From Leucobacter zeae (lineage in GTDB: Bacteria > Actinomycetota > Actinomycetes > Actinomycetales > Microbacteriaceae), in the NCBI RefSeq assembly GCF_016758175.1, contig NZ_QYAB01000001.1, positions 1,509,162-1,573,161 of the forward strand: a stretch of 64,000 bases of DNA. Reading direction: 5' to 3'. The notes below the pieces were generated by a model. The model did not search any database, was not told where the DNA came from, and was given only the letters and a program-made list of their open reading frames with translations. The translations under genes and the position numbers were made by a program. Every line of letters begins with the position of its first letter. Position 1 is the stretch's first letter. Positions 55,491 through 64,000 of this stretch are shown here, in pieces.

Positions 55491-56342
55491 ATGGCGCGCG
55501 CGACGGCCCCGGGGGGCTACGACTTCCACACGCACTCGGTGCACTCCGACGGCACGACACGGCCCGCCGAGCTGGCCGCCGAGGCCGCCGCCCTCGGCCT
55601 CGAGGGGTTCGCGCTGACGGACCACGACACCGTCAGCGGCTGGGACGAGGCGCGCGAGGCCTCTCGGGCCGTCGGACTCGACTTCCTGCCCGGTATCGAG
55701 ATCACCACGAAGCACGAGTGGGAGTCCCGGCATCTGCTCGGCTACGGGATCGACCCGCACTCCGGCGAACTGCTCGCGGCGCTCGCGCGCGTGCGCGACT
55801 CGCGCCTGGAGCGGGCGCGGGAGATGGTGCGCCGCGTGGCCGCGGACTACGCGATCACCTGGGAGGACGTCGTGCAGGACGGCGACGCGCGCACGGTCGG
55901 GCGCCCCCATATCGCGGACGCACTGGTCGCGGCAGGCTACTTCGCCGATCGGTCGACGGCGTTCGAGCAGGTGCTGCACCCGGGCTCGCCCTACTACATC
56001 GGCACCTACGCGATCGACACGCTCGACGCGATCGAGCTGGTGCGTGCGGCCGGAGGGGTGCCCGTGCTCGCGCATCCGGCAGCCTTCCGCCAGCGCGCCG
56101 CCGTGCAGGCTGCGGAGCTCGCCGAGCTCGCCGCTGCCGGCCTCTGGGGCGTCGAGCTCGCGCACCCCGAGAACCGTCTCGACTGGATGCCGGAGCTCGA
56201 GCTCGCGGTCGGCGACCTCGGCCTCGAGACGACCGGTGCCAGCGACTACCACGGTGCAGGGAAGCCGAACCGTCTGGGGGAGCAGCGCACCTCGCCCGAG
56301 GTCGTGGCGCGATTGCGAGAGCTCGTCGTCACGCCGCGCTAG
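55491..56342 (+). CDS. PHP-domain phosphoesterase
   Basis: A 283-residue PHP metallo-phosphoesterase similar to RNase AM / 3',5'-nucleoside bisphosphate phosphatases. Metal motifs: DFHTHSVHSDG, LTDHDTVSGW, GIEITTKH, LAHPA and ASDYHG. It could remove phosphates from nucleotide 3' ends or trim RNA; the exact substrate is not decided. TATCAT (55479-55484) lies six bases before ATG. Confidence 0.9.
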   Translation: MARATAPGGYDFHTHSVHSDGTTRPAELAAEAAALGLEGFALTDHDTVSGWDEAREASRAVGLDFLPGIEITTKHEWESRHLLGYGIDPHSGELLAALARVRDSRLERAREMVRRVAADYAITWEDVVQDGDARTVGRPHIADALVAAGYFADRSTAFEQVLHPGSPYYIGTYAIDTLDAIELVRAAGGVPVLAHPAAFRQRAAVQAAELAELAAAGLWGVELAHPENRLDWMPELELAVGDLGLETTGASDYHGAGKPNRLGEQRTSPEVVARLRELVVTPR

Positions 56343-56383
56343 CGGGAGGCGGAGCGGGCGCGATCGCCGGCCCCGCCTCCCGC
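56342..56383. terminator. Hairpin between PHP gene and DEAD helicase
   Basis: GCGGGAGGCGG (56342-56352) pairs with CCGCCTCCCGC (56373-56383) across a 20-base GC-rich loop between convergent genes. Confidence 0.6.
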
Positions 56384-56387
56384 GGCG

Positions 56388-57920
56388 CTACTCGGCGGAG
56401 CCTGCCGCGGGCTCTTCCCCCGCGCTCTGCGACGCCTGCGATGCGCCGTCGGCCGAACGGCCGGATCCGCCTCGCCGGCGGCGCCGGCGGCGGCGAGGGG
56501 CAGCGTCACCCTCTGCTGCGACGTCGAGCGACGCGCCCGGCTCGCTGCCGCCGTCGAGGTCGTGGCCGTGCTGCTCGTGCCCGTGGGCCTCGTGGCGGCC
56601 GCTGCCGCGCGGGTTGGCGCTGCGGGTGCGCCGGCGCGTCCGGGAGCGCGGGCCGTCACCGCCCTCGGAGTTCTCGCCCGAACGCGATCCGCCGTCGCGC
56701 GCCGGGCGCGATGCGGTGCGCTCCTTGACGGGCGTGGCCTTGAGGCGCCCCTTCGACCCCTCGGGGATGTTCAGGTCGGCGAACAGGTGCGGCGACGACG
56801 AGTACGTCTCGACGGGCTCCGGCACGCCGAAGTCGAGCGCCTTGTTGATGAGGGCCCACTTGTGCAGGTCGTCCCAGTCGACGAAGGTGACGGCGATTCC
56901 CGTGCGTCCGGCGCGTCCGGTACGGCCGACGCGGTGCAGGTACGTCTTCTCCTCGTCGGGGACCGTGTGATTGATGACGTGCGTCACGTCGTCGACGTCG
57001 ATGCCGCGGGCCGCGACGTCGGTCGCGATGAGGATGTCCTTCTTGCCCGCCTTGAACGAGGCCATCGCCCGCTCGCGCTGATCCTGGTTCAGATCGCCGT
57101 GCACCGCGGCAGCGTCGAACCCGCGGTCGTTCAGCTCCTCCTGGAGCTTCGCAGCGGCGCGCTTCGTGCGCATGAAGATGACGGTCTTGCCCCGGCCCTC
57201 GGCCTGCAGGATGCGGCCGATGACCTCGTCCTTGTCGAGCGAGTGCGCGCGGTAGATGATGTGCTCGATGTTCGCCTGCGCGGCGCCCTCGTCGGGGTCG
57301 GTCGCACGGATGTGGATCGGGTTGGACATGAAGCGGCGCGCGAGCGTCACGATCGTGCCTGGCATGGTGGCCGAGAAGAGCATCGTGTGGCGCTTCGCGG
57401 GAGTGAGCGAGAAGAGCTTCTCGATGTCGGCGAGGAACCCGAGGTCGAGCATCTTGTCGGCCTCGTCGAGCACCATCTCGCGGACGCCGCCCAGGTCGAG
57501 GAGTCGCTGGTTCGCCAGATCGAGCAGGCGCCCGGGCGTTCCGACGACGATCTGCGCGCCCGCCTTCAGCTGGTCGATCTGGCCCTCGTACGCCTTGCCG
57601 CCGTAGATCGGCACGACGGTCGCCGCGCGATGCTTCGAGGCGAGCTCGAGGTCCTCGAACACCTGCACCGCGAGTTCGCGCGTCGGCACGACGACGAGCG
57701 CCTGGACGCCGGGCTCGGGGTTCTCGCCGACCCGCTGCAGCAGCGGCAGCCCGAATCCGAGGGTCTTGCCCGTACCGGTCTTCGCCTGCCCGATGATGTC
57801 CTGCCCCGTGAGGGCGAGCGGGATCGTCTGCTCCTGGATGGGGAAGGCGTCGGCGATGCCCTGCTCCGAGAGCGCGTCGACCATGTCCTGGTCGACGCCG
57901 AGTTCGAGGAATGTCGTCAC
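56388..57920 (-). CDS. DEAD-box RNA helicase (RhlE-like)
   Basis: A 510-residue DEAD helicase. The Q motif (residues ~15-30), AKTGTGKT, PTRELA, DEAD in MVLDEADKM, SAT, and HRVGRTGRAG are in order. The C-terminal ~110 residues are basic and low-complexity (RRRTRSANPRGSG, RRRRRRRRGG), suited to RNA binding. Mycobacterial rhlE also neighbours a ferritin-like gene, as here. The GTG start lies in a ~140-base gap shared with the divergent neighbour. Confidence 0.93.
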   Translation of the reverse strand: MTTFLELGVDQDMVDALSEQGIADAFPIQEQTIPLALTGQDIIGQAKTGTGKTLGFGLPLLQRVGENPEPGVQALVVVPTRELAVQVFEDLELASKHRAATVVPIYGGKAYEGQIDQLKAGAQIVVGTPGRLLDLANQRLLDLGGVREMVLDEADKMLDLGFLADIEKLFSLTPAKRHTMLFSATMPGTIVTLARRFMSNPIHIRATDPDEGAAQANIEHIIYRAHSLDKDEVIGRILQAEGRGKTVIFMRTKRAAAKLQEELNDRGFDAAAVHGDLNQDQRERAMASFKAGKKDILIATDVAARGIDVDDVTHVINHTVPDEEKTYLHRVGRTGRAGRTGIAVTFVDWDDLHKWALINKALDFGVPEPVETYSSSPHLFADLNIPEGSKGRLKATPVKERTASRPARDGGSRSGENSEGGDGPRSRTRRRTRSANPRGSGRHEAHGHEQHGHDLDGGSEPGASLDVAAEGDAAPRRRRRRRRGGSGRSADGASQASQSAGEEPAAGSAE

Positions 57921-58056
57921 GGTGCGTCCTAACGCTGTGCAGTGCTGCGCACACTCGCGAAGGCGCAGCGGCCGGCGCTCCGATGGCGTCGGCGGTGAAT
58001 ACGTACGACGGCCAGTCTATTCCAAGCCCTGCGCGATCCGACGGTAAGCTGACAGG

Positions 58057-58776
58057 GTGTTCGAGTGGATCCGTGGCCTGCGCAAGAAGAGCGCCCCGGC
58101 GCGCAAGTTGCGCGGCCGCGGCGAGACCGCCGACGCCGAGCGGGTCGAGCTCGCCGAGTTCGCTCCGGGCATCCTCCACTTCCTGGGGCTCACCGCCTAC
58201 CTGCAGCTCGAGCTGTACGAGGCCGCGACACGCGCGGTGACCGGAGCCTCGACGCTCGAATCGAAGGATGTGCTCGCGCGGGTCGCCGGGCAGACGCTGT
58301 CCAAGCATCAGCGCCTGACGGCCGAGATCCGCCGCCGCGGCCACGAGCCGCACGTCGTGATGGCGCCGTTCGCGAAGGTCATCGACGCGTACGTTGCGCG
58401 GATCGAGACGCCCGACTGGCACCAGCACGTGCTCTCGATCTACCTCGTCGGCGGGCTCTTCGACGACTTCTTCGCGAGCCTCGCCAAGGGGCTGAAGGAC
58501 GGGTACCGCTCGGAGGCCATCTCGATCCTGCAGGGCGATACCGCGCGCGACGAGCTCCGCGAGCTGCTCGAGCAGGCGCTGGCCGCGGATCCCGGGCTCT
58601 CGAGCTGGCTCGCGCTCTGGGGCCGCCGCCTGGTGGGCGACACGCTGCTCGTCTCGCGCGACGTGCTCCTGCTCAGCGAGCGGCGGGAGTTCGTGGCGAG
58701 CGAGGTCGAGCCGGTGTTCACGGAGCTGATCGCCGATCACATCCGCCGCATGGACGGCCTCGGGCTCACGGCCTGA
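58057..58776 (+). CDS. Ferritin-like fold protein
   Basis: A 239-residue helical protein of the actinobacterial ferritin-like family found beside rhlE (Rv3210c type). Glu and His residues in LTAYLQLELYEAATRA, LSKHQRLTAEIRRRGHEP and LLLSERREFVASEVEPVF occupy spacings that could form a di-metal site, but the full EX2H pattern is not clear. MiaE-type hydroxylases are distant relatives. TAAGCT (58045-58050) lies six bases before the GTG. Confidence 0.78.
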   Translation: MFEWIRGLRKKSAPARKLRGRGETADAERVELAEFAPGILHFLGLTAYLQLELYEAATRAVTGASTLESKDVLARVAGQTLSKHQRLTAEIRRRGHEPHVVMAPFAKVIDAYVARIETPDWHQHVLSIYLVGGLFDDFFASLAKGLKDGYRSEAISILQGDTARDELRELLEQALAADPGLSSWLALWGRRLVGDTLLVSRDVLLLSERREFVASEVEPVFTELIADHIRRMDGLGLTA

Positions 58777-58789
58777 GCACCCGGCACCC

Positions 58790-60091
58790 GTGGTGAGCCG
58801 AACCGTGGCCGGAGTTCCGACCGTCGCAGGCGAGACCGTGCCCCGCTGCGACTACTTCCTGGCGGGGCGCTGCCGGTCGTGCGCGCTGATCGAGACGCCC
58901 TACGACGATCAGCTGCTCGCCAAGGAGCGCCGGTGCCGGGAGCTGCTGCCGTCGGTGCCCGACGGCGCGTGGCTGCCGAGCGTGCGCGGCGGCGTCAGCG
59001 GCTTCCGCAACAAGGCGAAGCTCGTCGTCGGCGGAGCGCCAGGCGCGGTATCGCTCGGCATTCTCGGCCCCGATGGCGAGGGCGTGGATCTGCGCGACTG
59101 CCTGATCCAGTCCGCCCCGATCCGGTCGGCGATCCCGAGGCTCGCCGCGTTCCTCGAGTCGACCGGTCTGCCGCCCTACTCCGTGCCCCGCAGACGCGGC
59201 GAGGTGAAGTTCGTGCACGTGACCGCCGCGCCGTCGGGGGACCTGATGCTGCGGTTCGTCGGTCGCACGCAGCGCACGCTCGACGTGCTGCGGTCGCGAC
59301 TCGATGCGCTGCGATCGGCGATTCCCGAGGCCGTGGCGATCTCGGTGAACCTGCTGCCGGAGCACAAGGCGGTGCTCGAGGGGGAGCGCGAGGAGATGCT
59401 GTTCGGCTCCTCGCTCACGATCGAGCTGGGCGGGGGAACCGGGAGGCTTCCTGCGGATCCGGCGCGCCCGACCCGTTCCGGCCCGGGTTCGGGTTCGGGT
59501 TCGGATTCCGACGGTGCGACGCGGTCCGGCACCTCGGTCGCGCTGCACCTGCTGCCGCGGAGCTTCTTCCAGACGAACTCCGAAGTCGCTGCGGCGCTCT
59601 ACGCGCAGGCCGCGGAGTGGATGGACCGCTGCGAGCCGTCGTCCATCTGGGACCTGTACTGCGGCGTCGGCGGCTTCGCGCTGCACTGCGCGTCGACGAG
59701 CACGTCCGAGGGGCGGACCGCGGCTCGGGACGTGCTCGGCGTCGAGATCAGTGAGTCGGCCGTACGTTCCGCGGAGCGGAGCGCCCGCGAGGCCGGTCTC
59801 GACGCGAGATTCATCGCGCAGGACGCGACGTCCTTCGCGCTCTCCGCTGCACGCGACGACGCGCCCGAGGCCGTGATCGTGAATCCGCCGCGGCGCGGCA
59901 TCGGGCCGGAGCTCGCCGGCTGGCTCGAAGAAGCCTCCGTGCGGCAGCTGATCTACTCGAGCTGCAACCCCGAGAGCCTGGCGCGCGACCTCGAGGCGAT
60001 GCCGTCGTACGAGGTGCGAGAGGCGCGGGTCTTCGACATGTTCCCCCACACGACCCACATGGAGGTCATGCTGCTGCTCGAACGGCGCTGA
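58790..60091 (+). CDS. rlmC: 23S rRNA (uracil-5)-methyltransferase, RlmC/TrmA family
   Basis: A 433-residue RNA m5U methyltransferase. The Fe-S cysteines are Cys20, Cys28, Cys31 and Cys104. The SAM site is DLYCGVGGFALHCA, and the nucleophile lies in SSCNPESLARDL. NPPRRGIGPEL is motif IV. The N-terminal cluster and absence of a TRAM domain fit RlmC rather than RlmD. A Gly/Ser linker (SGPGSGSGSDSD) divides the middle. The start GTG GTG pair is ambiguous by one codon. Confidence 0.9.
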   Translation: MVSRTVAGVPTVAGETVPRCDYFLAGRCRSCALIETPYDDQLLAKERRCRELLPSVPDGAWLPSVRGGVSGFRNKAKLVVGGAPGAVSLGILGPDGEGVDLRDCLIQSAPIRSAIPRLAAFLESTGLPPYSVPRRRGEVKFVHVTAAPSGDLMLRFVGRTQRTLDVLRSRLDALRSAIPEAVAISVNLLPEHKAVLEGEREEMLFGSSLTIELGGGTGRLPADPARPTRSGPGSGSGSDSDGATRSGTSVALHLLPRSFFQTNSEVAAALYAQAAEWMDRCEPSSIWDLYCGVGGFALHCASTSTSEGRTAARDVLGVEISESAVRSAERSAREAGLDARFIAQDATSFALSAARDDAPEAVIVNPPRRGIGPELAGWLEEASVRQLIYSSCNPESLARDLEAMPSYEVREARVFDMFPHTTHMEVMLLLERR

Positions 60092-60145
60092 CCCGTTCGC
60101 GCCATCGTGCGCCACCGCGAATGCGGATGGTGCGAGGATGGACGG

Positions 60146-61558
60146 GTGAACATCGTACTCGGAGTGACCGGCGGGATCGCCGCATACAAGGCCGCCGCGC
60201 TCGTGCGCCTGCTCGTCGAGGAGGGGCATGACGTCCACGTCGTGCCGACCGAGGACGCGCTGCGATTCGTCGGCAGGCCGACCTGGGAGGCGCTGAGCCG
60301 CAACCCAGTGACCACGTCGGTGCACGAGGACGTGCCCGAGGTGCGGCACGTCGCGCTCGGCCAGCGTGCCGATCTCGTGGTCGTCGCACCGGCGACGGCG
60401 AACACGATCGCGCGCATGACCGCCGGCATCGCCGACGATCTGCTCGGCACGACGCTGCTCGCCACGCGCGCCCCAGTGCTCGTCGCGCCCGCGATGCACA
60501 CCGAGATGTGGCAGCACCCGGCGACCCAGGACAACGTCGCGATCCTGCGCTCGCGGGGGGTCGTCGTCATCGGTCCCGAGAGCGGTCGCCTCACGGGTGC
60601 CGACAGCGGCCCGGGCCGGATGAGCGAGCCCGACGCCATCGCGGAGCGGGTGCGCGAGATGCTCGACGCCGCTGGGAACGCGGGCCGGCTCGACGCCGCC
60701 GAGAACGATGCAGCCGAGGACGATGCAGCCGAGGACGATGCAGCCGAGGACGAAGCTCGGAAAGCGGTCGCGTTCGGGGACGTGCCCCGTGACGCAGCCG
60801 CAGCGACCGAGCGCGCCACGGGCGGCGACGAGCCGATCGCCGTCCCGGAACCCGCCGAGGTCGTGGGGGATCTCGCCGGCCGGCGGATCCTCGTGAGCGC
60901 GGGCGGCACGCGCGAGCCGATCGATCCGGTGCGCTACATCGGCAATCGCTCGAGCGGCAGGCAGGGCGTCGCCGTCGCCGCCGCAGCGGCGGCCCGCGGC
61001 GCGAAGGTCGTGCTCCTCGCGGCGAACATCGACGAGGCGGTGCTCGAGGCGGTCGAGGGCAATTCATCGGTGCGCGTCGTGCCCGTCGGATCGGCAGCGG
61101 AACTCGAGGCGGCCGCTCACGCCGGCTCGCCCGGCGCCGACGTCGTCATCATGGCCGCCGCGGTGTCCGACTACCGGGTCTCCGAGGTGTCCGATCACAA
61201 GATCCGCAAAGAGGATTCGCCGGGCCAGGCGCCGACGCTGACGCTGGTGGAGAACCCCGACATCCTCGCGGCGCTCGTGCGGGAGCGCCGCGAGGGTCAG
61301 GTGCTCGTGGGATTCGCCGCGGAGACGGCGGAGAGCGAGGACGAGCTGCTCGAGCGGGGCAGGCGCAAGCTCGCGCGGAAGGGCGTCGACCTGCTCGCCG
61401 TCAACTCGGTCGGCTGGTCCGAGGGCTTCGAGTCGCACGAGAACACGCTGCACATCATCGAGTCGTCCGGCATGCTCGTGGGCACGGTGTCGGGGAGCAA
61501 GCGCCAGGCCGCCGACGGGCTGCTCGACGCGGTCGTCTCGGAGCTGCGGGACGATTGA
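60146..61558 (+). CDS. coaBC: CoaBC: phosphopantothenoylcysteine decarboxylase / phosphopantothenate-cysteine ligase
   Basis: A 470-residue bifunctional enzyme for two steps of coenzyme A synthesis. The flavin-dependent CoaC half opens with VLGVTGGIAAYKAAALVR; its catalytic His is in VRHVALG, and PAMHTEMWQHPATQDN follows. The CoaB half begins RRILVSAGGTREPIDPVRYIGNRSSG and has KIRKE. A long acidic linker (about 180-240) contains three DAAED repeats. The GTG start was chosen at VNIVLGVTGG; the preceding 13 residues of the open frame are unlike the family. Confidence 0.94.
   Translation: MNIVLGVTGGIAAYKAAALVRLLVEEGHDVHVVPTEDALRFVGRPTWEALSRNPVTTSVHEDVPEVRHVALGQRADLVVVAPATANTIARMTAGIADDLLGTTLLATRAPVLVAPAMHTEMWQHPATQDNVAILRSRGVVVIGPESGRLTGADSGPGRMSEPDAIAERVREMLDAAGNAGRLDAAENDAAEDDAAEDDAAEDEARKAVAFGDVPRDAAAATERATGGDEPIAVPEPAEVVGDLAGRRILVSAGGTREPIDPVRYIGNRSSGRQGVAVAAAAAARGAKVVLLAANIDEAVLEAVEGNSSVRVVPVGSAAELEAAAHAGSPGADVVIMAAAVSDYRVSEVSDHKIRKEDSPGQAPTLTLVENPDILAALVRERREGQVLVGFAAETAESEDELLERGRRKLARKGVDLLAVNSVGWSEGFESHENTLHIIESSGMLVGTVSGSKRQAADGLLDAVVSELRDD
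60706..60750 (+). repeat. Three perfect 15-bp tandem repeats in the coaBC linker
   Basis: CGATGCAGCCGAGGA occurs three times in direct succession (60706-60720, 60721-60735, 60736-60750), encoding DAAED units in the linker between the two enzyme halves. The frame is kept. Confidence 0.9.
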
Positions 61559-61588
61559 TCGCGGCGCTCCGCGATGGGCGGGCGCCGA

Positions 61589-61633
61589 ACGACGCAGACC
61601 TCGCGCACCGATGGTGCGCGAGGTCTGCGTCGT
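61589..61633. terminator. Bidirectional 21-bp hairpin between coaBC and DUF3107 gene
   Basis: A perfect 21-bp stem (61589-61609 with 61613-61633) and a GAT loop lie 30 bases after either stop codon of two convergent genes. Confidence 0.8.
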
Positions 61634-61662
61634 CACGGACCCCGTGCCGGATCCGGAGCGGC

Positions 61663-61887
61663 TCAGCTGATGAAACCGACCTTGCGGCCGCCCTCGCCGC
61701 CGAGCTCGAGGTACGAGACCGATGCCACATCGACGAGGTACTGCCGGCCCTTCGTGTCCGTGAGCGTGACGAACGCCGCGTCCGATCCGGCGGCCTGTTC
61801 GACGAGGCCGCGGATCTCCTCCGCGCTCGCGTCGGTGTCGAACGAGAGCTCGCGGGGGGTGTGCTTGATGCCGATGCGAACTTCCAT
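61663..61887 (-). CDS. DUF3107 small protein
   Basis: A 74-residue actinobacterial DUF3107 protein: MEVRIGIKHTPREL..DTDASAEEI, followed by LTDTKGRQYLVDVASVSYLELG and the GRKVGF end. Function unknown. GAGGAGG lies five bases before the ATG. It is transcribed from its own gap of about 150 bases behind the penicillin acylase gene. Confidence 0.9.
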   Translation of the reverse strand: MEVRIGIKHTPRELSFDTDASAEEIRGLVEQAAGSDAAFVTLTDTKGRQYLVDVASVSYLELGGEGGRKVGFIS

Positions 61888-62036
61888 AGAGGCCTCCTCG
61901 AGTGCTGCGGCGATCGGGGTTCCTCCCGGGCCGCCGTGAACTGGAACTGCTCCGAGTCTACGGTGCCGGAGCGGCGCGGGTCCTGGCGAACGCTCCGCGT
62001 TCGCCAGGGGCGCAGCGGCCGCACGCGCCGCTCGGC

Positions 62037-64000
62037 TCATCGCGGTCGCAGGACGAGCTCGTCCGCCGTCGAAGCGCGGACGGCGGCGGGGGAGTACGAC
62101 CAGGGCGCCTGCGCGCCCGCAGCCCAGTCGCGCGTCTGATCGGTGTAGTTGGGGTGGAAGGCGTGCCCGCTGGCACCGGTGAGGTGATGCCAGGTCGACG
62201 CATCCCAATCGGCGACGTCGACGACCATGCGCATCGACGGCACGCTCGTCGTGGCGAAGCCATCGCCGAGCTCCCAGCCGGTCGCGTTCACGACGCCGGA
62301 CCCGCCTCCGACGGGATAGGGGCCGCGATTGAAGAGCGACTCGACCGGCGCGATCCCGCTCTCGCCGAAGGTGCCGCTCGTGAGCGTGATGGCGTGCAGC
62401 TCGCCCCAGTTCCAGCCGTTCGGATCGCTGCCCTGCGCGCGGGTGATCGTCCGCAGCGCGTCCTCGGCGGCGATCCCGAGCAGCTCCTGCTGCGACGCGG
62501 GTGCGCCGTCGGCGTCTCGCGACCACCAGGGCGATTCGGGATCGTCGAGCAGGCGGTCGAACACGAGGGCCAGCCGGGACTGGTCGTCGCGCGGAACAGC
62601 CGTGCCCGCGCTCCCGAGGAGCTGCCGCGACACTTCGTCCCAGAGCACGTTGGCGTAAGCTGCCGCCCCGGAATCGGCGTCGTTCTGGCCGTCCCACTCG
62701 CGCAGCAGACCCAGGGCCCGCTGCACCTGCTCGTCTCCGGTGTCGAAGTCCGCGTAGGCGCGCTGCAGGGAGGCGGCGACCGGGGAACGGTTGTCCATCT
62801 GGATCTCGGCGAGGTCGGCGGTCGTGACCGGTCCCGCCGCGATCCGGGCCTCGAGCAGTTCGACGATGCGGGCCGCGCGGTAGCCCGTGTCCCAGTCCCT
62901 GCTGAGGAAGTAGGGGTAGCCGTCGTCCACGATCGCGTTGTTGGCGGTGACGATGTACCCGGAGTCGGGGTTGTAGCTCATCGGCTGCTCGTCGAACGGG
63001 ACATACCCCTGCCAATCGTAGGAGCTGTCCCAGCCGGGCTGCGGGAGCCAGCCGTCCCCGGCCCCCCGGATCGGGAGCCTGCCCGGCGCCTGATAGCCGA
63101 TGTTCCCGTCGACGTCCGCATACATCAGATTCTGCGCGGGCACGTCGAACTGCTCGGCCGCGCGCCGGAAATCCGAGAAGTCCTCCGCACGGTTCAGGGT
63201 GAAGATCGCCTCGGGCGTCGTGCCCGCCTCCAGCGCCGTCCAGCGCAGGCTGACGGCGTTCTCTCCCGGAGGGAGGCCGGCGATGCCGTCGGCGCGCGCG
63301 GCCGTCTCCTCCGCACCGGTTCCGACTCCGACCCGCGGGTCGTCGGCGATCGCCGCGAAGTCGTCCGTGAGATCGGAGACGATCGGGCCGTGCCGGGTAC
63401 TGCGGACCTCGATCTCGACATCGTCTCCGCCGGCGACCGAGATGGTTTCGGTGCGCGTCTCGAACGGCAGCTTCTCGCCGTCCTGCCAGTATCCGTCGTC
63501 CTCGACGCGCTCGATGTAGAGATCGGCGACGTCGGTCGTGAGATTCGTGAACCCCCATGCGACGCGCTGATTGTGGCCGATGACGATCCCGGGGAGCCCC
63601 GAGAAGCTGAATCCCGCGACGTCGAAGGGGCACTCGGGAGTCACCTCGGCGCACCTGAGCTGCATCTGGGTCCACACCGACGGCATCGCGGCGCCGAGGT
63701 GCGGGTCGTTCGCGAGCAGGGGCGCTCCGGTGGAGGTGTGGGCCCCGGACACGACCCACCCGTTGGAGCCGACGCCCTCCGCCTGGGCCGACACCAGCGC
63801 GTCGACGCGCTCGACGGTGTCCGCGAGCGGGCCGAGGGCCGCCCCTGCCGATTCCGCGGTCCCGCCCGTCTCCGCGGTCCCGCCCGTTTCCGCGGTCGCG
63901 GCCGTCTCCGCGGTCCCACCCGTCTCCGCGGACGGTCCGGGGGCCGTGCGAGGCCGCGCCGCGGGCGCCCGCTCGGCGGCCGCGGCTCCCTGCAGGTCGG
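62037..64000 (-). CDS. Penicillin acylase family protein, C-terminal part (5' end outside window)
   Basis: About 654 codons of an Ntn-hydrolase precursor, open to the window edge. The beta-chain N-terminal nucleophile is the Ser in GVGSNGWVVSG; LLANDPHLGAAMPSVW follows, and GFSFSGLPGIVIGHNQRVAWGFTN is typical. Beta-chain Asn in QNLMYADVDGNIGYQAPG is the oxyanion residue. Upstream of the nucleophile the spacer contains repeated ETGGTA units. It cleaves an amide such as an acylated beta-lactam, acyl-homoserine lactone or peptide; substrate unknown. The alpha chain and signal peptide lie outside. Confidence 0.9.
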   Translation of the reverse strand, partial: DLQGAAAAERAPAARPRTAPGPSAETGGTAETAATAETGGTAETGGTAESAGAALGPLADTVERVDALVSAQAEGVGSNGWVVSGAHTSTGAPLLANDPHLGAAMPSVWTQMQLRCAEVTPECPFDVAGFSFSGLPGIVIGHNQRVAWGFTNLTTDVADLYIERVEDDGYWQDGEKLPFETRTETISVAGGDDVEIEVRSTRHGPIVSDLTDDFAAIADDPRVGVGTGAEETAARADGIAGLPPGENAVSLRWTALEAGTTPEAIFTLNRAEDFSDFRRAAEQFDVPAQNLMYADVDGNIGYQAPGRLPIRGAGDGWLPQPGWDSSYDWQGYVPFDEQPMSYNPDSGYIVTANNAIVDDGYPYFLSRDWDTGYRAARIVELLEARIAAGPVTTADLAEIQMDNRSPVAASLQRAYADFDTGDEQVQRALGLLREWDGQNDADSGAAAYANVLWDEVSRQLLGSAGTAVPRDDQSRLALVFDRLLDDPESPWWSRDADGAPASQQELLGIAAEDALRTITRAQGSDPNGWNWGELHAITLTSGTFGESGIAPVESLFNRGPYPVGGGSGVVNATGWELGDGFATTSVPSMRMVVDVADWDASTWHHLTGASGHAFHPNYTDQTRDWAAGAQAPWSYSPAAVRASTADELVLRPR
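63855..63926 (-). repeat. Four 18-bp tandem repeats in penicillin acylase spacer
   Basis: Four consecutive 18-bp units (CGCGGTCCCGCCCGTCTC with changes, plus-strand view) encode ETGGTA-like hexapeptides in the segment just before the autoprocessing site. The third unit differs most. Confidence 0.8.

Noticed and set aside
60706-60750. Short direct repeats taken as a possible CRISPR or VNTR
   Set aside because: Units are adjacent with no spacers and lie in frame inside coaBC, so not CRISPR.

Overview
The window is about 64 kb of very high-GC, densely packed bacterial chromosome. It reads as an actinobacterium, most likely family Microbacteriaceae and possibly Leucobacter-like. Lineage markers are a WhiB1-type iron-sulphur regulator, a SigH/SigR-type sigma factor with a mycothiol-type RsrA anti-sigma factor, actinobacterial small proteins (DUF3117, DUF3107, DUF3097) and gene order also found in Mycobacterium (dapE-DUF3117-O-methyltransferase-tatB-mrp; sigH/rsrA beside aroA-rsgA). 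The genus is inference. I see no rRNA, tRNA, CRISPR array, prophage or insertion sequence, and no gene-free stretch above 300 bases.

Layout. 1-5.2 kb: the end of dapE, DUF3117, an O-methyltransferase, tatB, and a leftward overlapping operon of an MgtE-like soluble CBS protein, a DUF1003 membrane protein and Mrp. 5.3-9.3 kb: a YVTN lipoprotein, a stress-type membrane protein, an unknown anchored protein and an RluA-type pseudouridine synthase. 9.3-13.1 kb: a double Lrp-type regulator divergent from an MFS exporter and an M20 amidohydrolase. 13.2-20.8 kb: HrpA helicase, aldo/keto reductase, malate dehydrogenase, long-form ArgG. 21-26.1 kb: WhiB1, Bcp, RsgA, AroA, SigH, RsrA. 26.1-33 kb: hydrolase, HExxH protein and arginase-like enzyme, DUF3097, MFS, a 3-hydroxyisobutyryl-CoA hydrolase-like protein, a VOC protein, an orphan DNA methyltransferase. 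33-38.8 kb: PdxT-PdxS with divergent PdxR, DUF488, a DtxR-family regulator, and a pair of SMR exporters behind a guanidine-III riboswitch. 38.8-48 kb: a divergent S-adenosylhomocysteinase-like protein next to an amidohydrolase/deaminase, an amino-acid-type ABC transporter, a DHA2 exporter. 48-56 kb: LysR and a PLP decarboxylase, DUF885 and YchJ proteins, a 3D-like protein, PepP, PHP phosphoesterase. 56.4-64 kb: DEAD helicase, ferritin-like protein, RlmC, CoaBC, DUF3107, and the end of a penicillin acylase.

How genes work together. Several units are translationally coupled by ATGA/GTGA overlaps (mgtE-like/DUF1003/mrp, aroA/rsgA, sigH/rsrA, pdxS/pdxT, the ABC transporter, DUF885/YchJ, arginase-like/HExxH protein). 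The two SMR genes and their riboswitch form a guanidinium detoxification unit. SigH-RsrA, Bcp and WhiB1 form a redox and stress neighbourhood. The SAHH-like protein and the deaminase look like a nucleoside-thioether salvage pair of unsettled substrate.

A recurrent feature is a TANNNT (sometimes GANNNT) hexamer ending 6-7 bases before the start codon with no Shine-Dalgarno sequence. This is the signature of leaderless transcription, and I used it to choose several starts. The most notable items are the riboswitch, the SAHH-like/deaminase pair with lost active-site histidines, two leaderless promoters overlapping in a 24-bp divergent gap, and two families of dispersed palindromes.
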